Positions 1 to 11,619 of a stretch of DNA of 64,000 nucleotides are shown in pieces. The notes under the pieces are model-generated. The model had not been told where the DNA came from. It was given only the letters and a program-made list of their open reading frames with translations, and ran no database searches. Location of the stretch: the NCBI GenBank assembly GCA_024529925.1, contig JAFEUB010000966.1, forward strand, positions 1 to 64,000, given 5' to 3'. The position numbers and the translations under genes were made by a program. Origin of the DNA: Ophthalmolycus amberensis. Its lineage: Eukaryota > Chordata > Actinopteri > Perciformes > Zoarcidae. Position 1 is the first letter of the stretch. Each line of letters starts with the position of its first letter.

Positions 1-1160
1 ATCATGGGATCTAATAGAGAGAAGCACCATTACACAAAATCACCACCAAACACACGCACACACACACACTCTAAACTCCCTAGTCCTGACGAGATCACTC
101 AGCCGATCTGCCCAGTTAGTTCCACATTCTTATTAACGAAATAGGGAGGAGTCACTCATTATCATCGCTCAAAAATATGAACAATATTAGTCAGGCCTTC
201 AAATTGTGAGGATAGATAGTAAGTCATGATAATAAATAATGATAATACACATGATTGCATGACCTTTAAAAGATGCAATAGCAAGAGCTGATATAATTAT
301 AATCTACAATATTTGATGTGCTTTTTAAGAGATGTATGCATTATACATATTATCACACACATGTACAGCGTAACCTTTAAAAGGTGGTTCTGAGATTTTG
401 TGCATCTTAGCTCTTTACAGGATATTTGCATCGAGCAAATGTACTGGGTTTGATTCAGAAGAAACAAACTGTATTTAAGGGTATTAAATCCTGCAAGTGG
501 ATTAAAATGCGCTTCGTTGTTTCGGAGAAGTGAAATTGCCAGACATCGTTGTTGGCAGTGCTCATGCCCTTGCTACTTTAACACCGCTCTCCTGACTGAT
601 CTGGTTATTTGAAAATCAGGGTGGAAAAAAAGAAAACACTTACTTTGCAAAAAAAACCTGAGGTTTAAAATGATCCATCAACTTGTCTGTGAATGTTGGC
701 AACTCTTAAAAAGCTTATTTTTTTTTAAACCAAATCCTCAACTCCTGTTGCCATGGTAACCGAGAGAGGGCGAGGGAAAAAAAAAATCAGCATACAAAGA
801 CTTATTTGAATCCACGATGTTGGAAAAGTCTCTACAGTTAGACGGAGGACAGGTTTTTTTTTTCCTCTTTTGATGCCAAAATGACATGCACGACGAGTCA
901 ATACACAGACTTGTGTTAACACTTCCGAGGCAAAGCAGAGCTTATAATGCGTCGTGTTTGCTCTGTGCGGTTGTTAATTCATGCTCTCAAAAAAGGAAGG
1001 CAGTCAACGCAAAGCTGTTTGCTAGCAGTGTGCTCCATTGAAGATACAGCCTGCATGGGGAAGTAGTCCCGCGATCAACTCACTGGCTCTTTGCACTACA
1101 CCCTATCGAGCATCCTTTCACTCATCTATTATCTCTGAGTTTCACTCTGTCTTTGTATCC
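1..1160. other. AT-rich non-coding segment
   Basis: No supportable gene. A short imperfect CA repeat lies at 51-69. The 11-mer ACCTTTAAAAG occurs twice, at 262-272 and 373-383, each about 10 bases after an ACATG, so this may be a degenerate direct duplication with a spacing of about 111 bp. Several A or T runs of 8-10 bases lie between 620 and 870. Short open frames here look like chance. Confidence 0.6.
747..760. promoter_or_regulatory. RFX X-box (palindromic, full consensus)
   Basis: The sequence GTTGCCATGGTAAC matches the RFX-family X-box consensus GTNRCC-N(0-3)-RGYAAC at every position, with a 2-base spacer. RFX factors bind such sites in promoters and enhancers of ciliary and MHC class II genes. 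The match is seen directly; occupancy and target gene are unknown. No transcription start is evident nearby, so a distal element is more likely than a promoter. Confidence 0.55.
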
Positions 1161-1277
1161 CTACTTTTATTACTCTCCCCCCCTTCACTGCCTCTCCATC
1201 CCTCTAATCCCCTCCTTCCTCTCCTCCCAGATGAGGTGGTCTGGCCCTGGCCTGGCTATTCCATTCCCGTCTAATCT

Positions 1278-1297
1278 CCCTCCCTCCCCCCCTCCCC
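1278..1297 (-). other. G-quadruplex motif with one-base loops
   Basis: The plus strand has four C tracts of 3, 3, 7 and 4 bases, each separated by a single T. The minus strand therefore has four G tracts with single-A loops, the geometry known to give the most stable parallel quadruplexes. The plus strand could form an i-motif. The motif is seen directly; folding in vivo is inferred. Confidence 0.6.
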
Positions 1298-1436
1298 TGC
1301 CGCCTGATTTGCACACTTCATGGACTGGAACGTCTCGATGGCTGGTATTCCCCTTAGCATTCGACCAGCGCGCCATCCCCGAGCTGTCGTGCCACCTTGA
1401 ACACATCATCAGCCCTGATGACCGTGACGGCAGGAG

Positions 1437-1466
1437 GCATATGCATGTGTGTGTGTGCGCGCACAC
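1437..1466. repeat. Alternating purine-pyrimidine tract (Z-DNA prone)
   Basis: Thirty bases alternate strictly between purine and pyrimidine: a GCATATGCAT lead, a GT run, then GCGCGCACAC. The centre GTGTGCGCGCACAC is a 14-bp perfect palindrome. Tracts of (GT)n joined to (CG)n are classical Z-DNA formers. Confidence 0.6.
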
Positions 1467-1660
1467 CGGCACGCTCCAGATAATAATCACGTGCTCGCCT
1501 CGCTTCCTCACACGCAGTCCCTCGCACCCTCGAACAAAAAGAGCGATCACAGGCTCGCTGTCTAATTTGCTACAAGCTCTCTCCTGCTCATGCGTGTACA
1601 TCCTGTCAGGGGACGAGACGTAGGTTTGACGCTTGATGATGGCGATCATCAAAACAGTCA

Positions 1661-4600
1661 GAGATGTCTACATGTGCCTGTGCAGAACGTATCTTCGGAT
1701 GAAGATAGACATTTATTCCCACACCTAAGAGTGCGGAGAAGAGTGCCACTCAAAGCTTCACATCACATTCTTCTTTCTGCGTTTGATTGACGTGAAGTTT
1801 TTTTTGTATAGCATCACATACTGTAGAGCCTTGGAACGTATATTTCCCGGGATCTTTCCTCAGTGTGCATGCCAACCAGTGACCTCTGGTGCTAATTCAC
1901 CGGGAAGCCATTCACCGAGGACAACAGTCCCCGGCGGGCTTAGTGAAGGACGCCTGCTTGCGTTTTTGGTCACAGTGGGGGAGGTCTGAGTCATTGTTCA
2001 CTTGGCCTGAGCCTGTTTCTGGCCGGGGAGAAGTCGGGGTGATAGGATGCACTGGAGAATGCCGTCTGCCTCATGATCCAAGGGCTGGCCTAATTTGTAA
2101 TTACCTCCTGCAGTGTTCTGGAAGACTGCAGTTTGCGCTTGTCCAGGATGTGGATTATCTAGTGTACTGGGATGGCAGGGTCGTGTACATGCACGCACAA
2201 GAACCTCCACACACAAACACACGCTCCCTCAGCGAGACACTGATGAGTTTCCACAGCCTCGCACTTGATTGACTGAGGCAGCCACGTTCTTAATTCGATT
2301 TTTTTTCTCCTGTCATGGTATTGTTAAATTTGTAATCAAACCTCTGTGTGCTACCTGCATTCCCAACACTGGATTACGTTTAATTGTATAAATTGAATTT
2401 GGCGCTAAGACCGAGTGAAACGTAAACTTGGATCTCGGCGATGTTACCAGCTCGGCGGTTCTGCTGAAACCTTTGAAGTAGACAATTCGATCTGTAATTC
2501 ACTGGATGCTGTTCTTTTCAGAAGCAGTCATTCTGGCTATTAAGCTGAATGACTCAGCCAAGCCAATATTTGTGTCATAAGACACTCCTCCCCATTATGT
2601 GTGTGTGCATAGGGGGACTGTTATGGAGGAATGAGGCTAGGGATTAAACATGGATAAAGTACAGTAGCAGTTCTGTTACGTTGAATATGAGAGGGGGACA
2701 TTTTTGCAGCTGTCTACCTTTTTGAATTTTTGGTGTCTGACTAAATAAATGACTGCACTTCAAATGCATGAAACCTTATTCATTTATAATCAAAGGACAT
2801 AAAGTGACACTGTCTTATGTTCCTTTAAAACTGATGTGTTTTACATCCAAGGATGAAGACAAAAACAAAAACCCTGCTTTGGCTCGGAGTGTGGAGATCT
2901 GCAAGATCGCTGAAATGTGACTGCAGTGATCCTGAGAAAGATGTAGCTCCTTCCGACTAATTGTGAACAGTTTTAGATGACCAACTGCCTTGCGGGCGGG
3001 TGGAAGGAGGAAGGCACTGCCTGTGTGGCCTCCATGTGGATTTACACTCGGCACAGATATTGCCAGAGCGAACAAACCAACTGAGGAGGAAAAGAGCAAT
3101 ACTTCCTTTGCGAGGTTGACTTCACACGGTGCATGCTGCTTTTTTGGCCCTGACCCGCACGGTGGCAGTGCCAGGTCTGACCCACCAACAATAGACGTGT
3201 GCACTGGATGTCACTGCGTCGGAGTGAGAATGGGACGAAAGGGGTCGGAACCACCAGAGCTTGCGGGAACCTAGGGTGGCTCACTGAAGGGAAAGACCCT
3301 GCCAACTAACTCCTGGCCCCCCCGCTGAGAGGGCTTTGCAACACAAACTAATAGCCAAATCAGCTGTGGCACAGTGGGAGAGCGAGAGAAAGAGAGAGAG
3401 AGGCCCTGGATAGAGGAAGGGCAGGGTAACGGAAAAGAGTGTCAAAGTACTGTTTTCAGGGTTGATTGACTTAGGCGAATGAATTCAGAGTTGTTTTCGA
3501 GTATCAGCCAACGGGCAACATTTGAAGCACCGGAGTAATTCTGTTTCCCATCTGGTGTCAACACCACGTTTTAATGAGTAAAACCTGACTGAGCATGGTG
3601 TTGAAAGCTTTGATAAAGGGTGCTCCACGAGTGCAATCTGTTGCCACCGATATTCATAATAAGGTTACATTCGAGCAAGTACGACCGATGGTCTGTTAGC
3701 CATGATTGGGGCCAGACACTTTGGATCCTCTCTCGGTCAGTAGCATACAAAACTGGGGCTACTCGGTTATACATTAGCTGCAGTGCCAGTTAGCCGGAAT
3801 AAGTTGGGCGCTCTTTGATTCACAGCTTCATTAAGACGAATACTCTTCTGTGTGGAAGTACTTCAAACTGAGTCCTGGCTGCTACTTGAGACGTGTTGTG
3901 GATGTTCAGAGTGCAAGATGTGCACTAAATGGCACAGAGGGCAAGATTTCTTTGGGCTTACTGAGGGGAAACAATCACACCAAAAGTGCCTTTTTTTGCA
4001 ATGCATGGAGCTAATAAACATTCAAATTGGTTATACATTGTGTTTATTCATATTAATTAGACTGGGTCATTCAATCATCCCTGTGAACAAAGCTTAATGA
4101 ATACAAATGTTTGGATCCCTCAACAACTGCTTATAATACCACTGAAGGGCATAATTCAATTGGATAGGATAATTGGCACTCCGAGAACAAAGGCACTAGG
4201 GAGCTGCCTCCCTACGGTCCATACTGGAATGATAGTGTGGCAGAGCTAGCAGAGGGTTGGCCTGTAGCTGAAGCCTTTTGCCAAAATCCTGTCTGAGCTG
4301 TGTAGACCCGGACGGCACTGCTGACACTATTCATAGTTGGGTTCATCAAATTTTAAAAAAAAGCTCAAGTTGGCCCAAAAGCCACCGTTTTTGGGGAACT
4401 GGCTTGCATTTTTAAAAAGTAAGACATGTCAACGACTAGAATTAAAATCAGGAGATAACAAGTGAGTAAAAACAAGAACAAATGTTTTTTTCCCCCCACA
4501 CCGACGGTAGACGCTTTGCTTGGCATTCACAATGGCTCGCTTTGCCAGAGCTAGACATGCAGTTATACAATGTGATCTTTTTCAGACTGCACCGCCATGG

Positions 4601-6790
4601 CATTAAGATTAATTCGCATTAGACAATGCAGAGGTCTGCTCCAATTCAACAACAGTGAAATTAAGTCCGCTTCAGCAATATCTGGTCTGTTGGCATCCTC
4701 TTCTAACCTCACAATTATGTTGAGGTTGCCTGTGCCTCTCAAGATCGCAGGGGTGACTTTGGACATGGGGAGGTTACAAGGAGAGGTAATTGCCAAAATC
4801 CACGGCGGAATAGCATGATCCCTCTCTGACACAGATGGGAGGGAAAAGACAAAGAGCCTTATGAATATTTAAATTGCAATTTTCTTCATTTTCTTCAATT
4901 GACCCTTTTTCTTTGCTGGCACGGAAGGGAAACTCTGGATAGACAAGGGTGTCCGAACTAAAGCATGTGGCTCAAGGCAAAAAACCAGATCAAACGGCAA
5001 AAGAAGCAGGGATTTCCAATGTGGACACAGGATTAGGCCTTGATGCAGCAGGTGAGCACTCACAAATGAAATAAGTCAGCATTCATTCAGAACCAATAAG
5101 TCTGCAACAGATATTGGTTTTAAAAGTCATGAAAAACAGTGATGCTCAATGGAAGTCGGCTTTTCATGTTGTGGAGTCATACCAATGTGTGACTGGACTG
5201 TTGGGGTGGTTGATTGTGCCGAAGCACATAAACAATAATTGGGAATTATAGTCCTCCACAGACGGCATTGCCCTTGGTCAAACAAATAATTTAGGGGCAG
5301 CATAACTCAAAAATATTAGTCCCTTAAAAATGAAACTTCAAAAAGCTTTTTTTTGCCTAAATGCTTCTGTTTAATTGGGTGATGTAGAGGCTAACATAAT
5401 GCAGATGACTCGTGGATGAACTATTGATTTTGCCTGAGCCTGTGTGCGTAGGCGTGACCAATTATAGCACATGCACAAGAGTGTAAAGGCATAGCTGATA
5501 AAACGGGATTAACTCAAACATGCTGAAAATTGCTGAAAACGTAAACAATGGTAATGTGTCCATGGAGACCAAAAGAAAAGTATGCATTCTGTACAAATAA
5601 TATAGTTCAGGGTCAAACTGTGTCCTGCAAAACCTTAAAACCTTTAACAATTTTTGGTCTTTATTCAATTATTTCTTAAGGCAGGATTACTTATAAATTC
5701 TTCAAAAGTTTTTGATTACAAATCAGGTGCTTTATAAATACTATTACATTTGAAATATTATTATCAACATGCTCAATTCACAAAGAAATGCACACCGCCT
5801 GTGTTCAGAAACTGCCATGAGCCGTCGGGACTTGTGCAAGGTAGCGACATCAAAACGATACAGTCACCGGTAAAAGTGCAGAACTCGGTGTCGTTGACAA
5901 ACCCAGTGAGTCTCTGGCTGCAGTGATGCTGTGACGATGGCGACAGCGCGGATGCGGAAGACCTGAAAACGCTGAGCAATCAGAGCAGACTGGGCTTTTT
6001 TTGGGAGGGGGGCTTAAAGAGACAGCCGTTAAAACTGAGCATTTCAGACAGATGGGGGAACACACATGTATATTTAGACGGACAATAGAGAAAAGTAATG
6101 TGTTTGGAACATTACATTATATAAAAATGTTCTCGTAGAAACCCAAAATGAAGGTATGAATCTGAAAATGAGCATTATATCCCCTCTAAAGACAAAAAAC
6201 AACCAAAACCATGAGAGCTAAATCACTTTGACATAATTGGGACTTACTATGACCAATCAAACATTAAGCCAGCCTCAGTCTGCAGTCACATTTCTTTGTG
6301 ATTTGGCAAGTAGCAGGTTGGAACGTCAGAACCTGCGGTCAACCTGCCAGTCGCTTTGACCTAACATGAGTCACAAACGGGGCCCAGCGTAGCCCGGTCT
6401 GATGAGAAACACGAGCTCTTTGTCTCAATGTCACGGCTGCCTCGCTCAGTTACTAACCGGAGGCGATACTGCATGCTACCACCAAGTAATGCCCAAGTGA
6501 GCCCATTCTAATGTGGCTTTACCTCTGGCTCTGCACTACCCCGGCTTATTTAGATTGGAGAAGCAGCCACATTTGCATATGCGTTTGAATTTTTGCGTTC
6601 TGCAGAGAGGGCTTCCCCCCTGGCCAGCATTTACTGATTGGCAGCCGGAGTAGAAAAGATAAGGAGGGGTTTCATTCACAAAATCCAAGCTCACTCAGGG
6701 GAGAGTCCTTGTATTGCTGTGTTATAAGCATATTGGCATGGCCCTGCAACCCCTGTTCATTTCCTTGGGCATTCTGCGAAATCCTATCCT
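1661..6790. other. Single-copy non-coding DNA
   Basis: No gene is recognised. An NF-E2/MARE-type TGACTCAGC lies at 2550-2558 and a purine-rich GA tract at 3379-3402. Between 4563 and 4832 both strands lack stops in one frame (minus 89 codons, plus 73 codons starting at ATG 4597), with ordinary base composition; this could be a conserved non-coding block, but I cannot show conservation. The rest has no visible repeat or motif cluster. Confidence 0.5.
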
Positions 6791-6809
6791 CCCCCCCCCC
6801 CCCCCCCCC
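6791..6809. repeat. Poly(C) tract, 19 bases
   Basis: An uninterrupted run of 19 C on the plus strand between ordinary single-copy flanks. Long dG:dC runs are normally rare in vertebrate DNA; this is one of ten in the window. Confidence 0.9.
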
Positions 6810-9800
6810 AACTTTGCATTTCTGTGCCTAAGCCATGAATATAAACCAAGAGAAGCAGGCTTCATATGAGCATCTCATGAATGAAACATAGGTTGGGGAA
6901 ATAAGCTTTATTTGGTTTGTATAACGCCCCCCTCCTTCCTGCTGGGATATACATGGTATTGTTATTCACCTTAAGACAATTATTTGCCTCCTGCAGCTGT
7001 TTTGTGGGAGTGTATTGCCAATAATCCTCCCAGGCGTAGAGGCCTCCCTGTGCCGTTAACCCTGCGCAGCATCCCATAATGGATCAAACTGAGCATGTAT
7101 TCTCCTCTCAAACCTCCCACCACATTACCCTGTGAGATCTGACACCAAAAACACCTTCCCTAGGTAACCGATGCCAGCGTAAACAAGCGGTATAAATAAT
7201 CACTTACTCTTTCATCTTACAGCGACGTTATCTGATCATACTGGGAATGGGTTGTCTTTTTCTTGCCAGTAAGTGGATGGATGAAGGTTGAATCCGAAGT
7301 TAAGGGGTCATTATTACAATGACACTCAGGCATATTCATATCTCCTTTGAAGGTACTCCACTCCAGTGGCTCTAGTTTCCTCCTTTGTTTTTTTCTGGAG
7401 ATTGTTGTTTGTATTAGTGCTTCCTTTCTATCTCAGCCATCGCAGAGTGAGATTTTGCATTTTAAGGGCGCTTTTTTTTTTTGATCACGCCAGTGAGCGC
7501 GTCATTGAGGCGTCTCGGCATCTTTGATGTATTGCATACTGATGGGGCGCATGCATTTTATCCCCCGCAGGTTTTAACAATCTCGCAGACTTCCAACTGC
7601 TTTTTCAACATGCCAGTGAATCATCTGCCAGAATGTGCACTCGGGGAATAGATCTTGGGCGTTGATGAAGACAACGTGCAAGAGAGATTGTCATTCAAAG
7701 CCCTGCGGTTGAGGCCAAGGATGGACGTCATGAGTGTTTTACAAGAACTGTAAGGTGCTTAAACTACATGCAGCATGCTTTTCATGAACATGGGGCTGGA
7801 CGTGAGGCAAATCAGGTGCATTTGTTCTGGAATCTTAAATGACAAGAGTGAGTTCAGCAGCACTGGAAATGGAGATGGCGGTTTATAATGCAGGAATCCT
7901 TATTGATCCAGATCGGTGTAGAGGAAAGGAATCGATTAAGCTGATCCCTCTCAGTTATTCTTAAGAGAGCCGAGGTGCCAGGTGAAAAATGATCCATTAG
8001 AGGGATGTGAAGCAGCCTCAGTGGAGTGCATTAAGTCATTGTTCAAGGCTTTGCTACTGTCCAGAGCAGCTGTCTGTATTTAACCCTTTCCCGGCTTACT
8101 CAGCATAAAACAAGAATATACTCTTGTATAGCTCCACAACAAGTACTCCTGATTATTTGTTACAAAAAATAAAAAACACCTCTATAACCTCAGCAAATGA
8201 CATAGCCATCCATTATAACCCTTTACTATCTGAAGAAAACTATTGTCTCTGTCTCTAAATATGTGTTAAAATATCCTTGACCTTGTTAATAATGTGTATA
8301 TACAGTATATGGAAAAAAACAAGTGCATAAATAGCACTACTTAAAACACACAGTTGTATGACATTAAAACAAAAAGGTCCTAGCTGACTGGAAAGTTTTG
8401 TGTGCCCTTTTACAATTAATTTAATAAAAATGAATTGGTTGAATTCACACAGAAGTGCTGTTTGATACACCACATGATATCAGTCCTCAAGATCATTTCA
8501 GCACCAGATACAAGCATTGCTTACTACACCCAGTAACCTTTAAGGCCAAAACACAATATGTACTGACACAGACCTTTTTCTGAACATTTGAATTATTTAT
8601 CAAATGGAAAAAGGGAAAAATATTCTACATGTCTGCAACTTGAAGTTCAGGAATAGCCTGTAGTGAACCTGCAAACCAGTAAATCCACATGAAGCAATCC
8701 GTGAGCAGATCAGAAGATGTGAATGTGGAAACACCAGAGACGGTGAGCACTCATTCGTCTATCTCTTTGCTCTGGTGCAACACATGACTTAACACGCTGC
8801 AACATCTGCCCTAGCGTGCAATCACCTTGTAAGGACATTTCCTGGACATTAATCTGAGATTACAGTCACAAACTGCAGCGGGACAAGCGGGGATTAGTGT
8901 CTCCTCCTGTCACTTTTATTTGACAGGAACATGGCATGATCACACCTCGGGTATTATCATCATTCTCGCTCACTCTACCGCATCCCTGTGGCGCTGATAT
9001 ACACTAGGTAGTTTTTAAAAAGGTGACTTTCATCACGACAACGGCAGGTGATACATTAAATTGAAAGCGGGAAGATAATGTATTGGGTTTCACATTCATA
9101 CTCCGATTACCAATTGTTTCACGTGGTGAAAAATGGCTTTAATTATCTTTTAATCTGTTTTTATATTGTAGATTTATTGCAATTGTAAATTGCATGTTTT
9201 CCTTCCGATTTTGCAGCACCTAGTCTTGTCTGTGAAAACGGCATGAAACGGTACATGGCCTGGATTGTCAAGTGAAACAAGCCAGCTAATGATGCCTCAT
9301 TATGTTGCAGCTTTTTTTTTTTTCTACATCAGAGCAGACTATCATTTAACAGCATGAAATCTGACAAACACAAAACAAAAGATGAATGAAAATAAGGACG
9401 CAGGTCCCTAAAAAGCATGCTTAGGAGCCGGTGGCTGGCTCTCTGTACTCCGCAGATTGGCGGCTTAGAAAGAAGAATGGAAACACACTCATGTGAAAGT
9501 GTGACAATTCTTTCAAATATGATGAAGCCAAGACCGAAGGATTAACAAAGACGGAAAGCTAGCCAAATTAAAAATCACCACACTTGTTCCGACCAATTAA
9601 ATACATTGTATCTCGCAACATTGTTTCCCCGTCAATTCTTACAGAACACAATGCACTACAGGCTATTGTGTGTGCTCTCACGAGTGTGAGAGACAACGCA
9701 CCAGTAACTATGACATCATTTGGGCTGTTCACATAAGCACACTGGCCTTGGCCAGACAGAGATTTGAGTCATCACTTTGGATAAGGGTTCACCCTGCCTT

Positions 9801-11320
9801 GAACTGTGGAGATGGAAGTACCGTAACGCGGCACACCACCTTCTTGTTTTTTGCTCCCTGCTTCGAAATGAAATGATCCTTTACTAAATGACTCAATCTT
9901 TTATCACCCACCTCTCCTCACCCATCCTCAAACCCGATACCTGGTTCGGTCAAACTTGGTTAATCGTCTTGCGTCGTTTGTAGATTCAAACGAAGCTTGT
10001 GCAAGGTGATGTTCGACAAAAAAAAAGAAAAAGGTGAGTATTGATTTCACCTCTCGTCGTCGTTTGTCTGAATGTTCCCCGGCAAAATGCCATGGGTTTC
10101 TGGTCGTTCAATCACTTCAGCACTCGCTGCATGAATGCACAATTACGCTGTACGCCACTTGACAAGCTCAGCGATTCCTGTGTCATTTAATCTCGGAGGT
10201 GACAAAAAGGCAGTCGAATTGAGGCACGCGTCCAAGTTTTAGATTGCGACTGAATTACTGCCATTTGGTCATTTTAAACTTTGTGTGAAGTGCGCTGGAT
10301 AATGGGCAGCATTCAAGTGCTTTACAACATGTAGCATTTGGGAATTATGTGTCCATTTCTGTCTCTTTGTCATCAACTTGCATGAATTTCTGAGTTCCTT
10401 CAAAAATCTGAGTTCATCAGTTCATAACGGCACTAACAGCAGATTAATAGCTCCGATTTAGAATGTGCATAGATGCTGTATGCAAAATTTCTTTAAGTGT
10501 GAAAAATATGTTGAAAAATGCAAAAGAGGAACCATCACCACAGCTCAATTGATGTTGGCGCGTGTGTTTGCATTAATGGAATCAATCAGTCGCCACATCT
10601 GCATCTGCTTCGACCAAAGGTAATCTCCAGGGAAATACTACTACAGTACATACACCCCCTTGACATTAAGCCTCTGAGCTGGCATCCTCTGCTGAAACAC
10701 CGTATATGCTCTCTGCTTCGGAGCTGCCTGGCTGTCACTGTATAACTGCATATAAACACAACACACACTGCAAAGTGTGATAAGACTTGTCATCGTTGGT
10801 TCTTCATCGTCGCTGGAAGAAGCTTTGCTTTTGTTTTTTCCTCCTCCTGTGAGGCCGTTATTTTTAGTCCGAGCTCTCGTTTGAGTTCTTCCCAAAAAGC
10901 TGAGCGTGGGATTGAATTTTGAAATACTTTTATGTCATTAATTTTTAATGAGCAAATGTCCCCAGGCTTTGGAGCCATGTAAGTACAACACAGGTTCAAA
11001 TACAAAACACCCCTCGATCTCTTTCCTTTTTTGCTATTTGCATACTGTATTTACTGGAGATGAATGCCTCTTTTTATACCTTGAGATCAATAACTGAAGC
11101 AGCAGTTTCAAACTCGCACGAAGGCAACCCATCGATATCATTACTCAAGACTTCCTCCTCATTTTATGTTATGATGTGAATAATACACCTAATAAAGGGC
11201 AATCACACAAACAGAAACAAGCTTACTCCCCGGTTTCCCGCATGACTAGTCAGTAATAAGCTCTGACTCTGGAGTTTACGAGATGTTTTTCTTTTGACAC
11301 TAGCCACTCTGTTTTATCTG
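6810..11320. other. Single-copy non-coding DNA
   Basis: No gene, microsatellite or transposon is recognised. A perfect left half of a REST site, TTCAGCACC, lies near 8496 but has no right half. All open frames are under 90 codons, have no family resemblance and often overlap antisense frames. GT-AG pairs near 9990-10035 were considered and not accepted. Confidence 0.5.
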
Positions 11321-11324
11321 CTCG

Positions 11325-11605
11325 GCCTGTCAACACCGTGCGGTGCATGCGGTGACGTAGGGACACGGTGAGCAAAATCCCCGAGGTCTACTCTGCCACT
11401 CGAGCTCCCCTTGTTGTCGACTCAGCATGTCGGACAAGCTCCCTGGGTCGGCTCCACTGCCTCGGCTGACACACTCGGTGGTTAGTATGTATGAGCGTGT
11501 GCGCGTGTTACGAGGTCAGCGGTTGCCAGAGGCCGGTCGCTTGAGAGACGGCGAGGTTCCCAGCGGCCACCGGCTGTGCGGCGTGTTGTCACACGTTATC
11601 ATCGC
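11325..11605. promoter_or_regulatory. CpG-rich patch (small CpG-island-like element)
   Basis: By hand count about 28 CpG dinucleotides fall in about 280 bp of roughly 60% GC, giving observed/expected near or above 1, whereas the flanks are AT-rich and CpG-poor. An ATG frame of 63 codons (11427-11618, start context AGCATGT) lies inside, with no recognisable product. Such patches in fish mark unmethylated promoters, enhancers or GC-rich exons. No splice pair or TATA box is convincing, so an orphan CpG island or distal element is the safest reading. Confidence 0.45.
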
Positions 11606-11619
11606 TCAGAGAGGGTGAG

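Larger units (their letters stand above)
1161..1660. other. Pyrimidine-rich, GC-elevated block without a recognised gene
   Basis: C/T-rich sequence (about 1165-1300) runs into a GC-richer stretch. Both strands are free of stops in one frame for about 155 codons (plus 1153-1623, minus 1185-1652). The predicted peptides are proline/serine-rich low-complexity sequence followed by unrelated residues. Open frames on both strands at once reflect base composition, not two genes. A splice-acceptor-like CTCCTCCCAG ends at 1230, but no matching donor is convincing. Confidence 0.5.

Noticed and set aside
1153..1652. Opposed 155-156 codon open frames
   Set aside because: Explained by C/T-rich, stop-poor composition; both strands are open at once and the peptides are low complexity.
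8496..8516. Second REST site beginning TTCAGCACC
   Set aside because: The left half is perfect but there is no right half at any known spacing.
10000..10035. Exon-like segment ending at GTGAGT
   Set aside because: The acceptor is weak and most of the segment is an A run.
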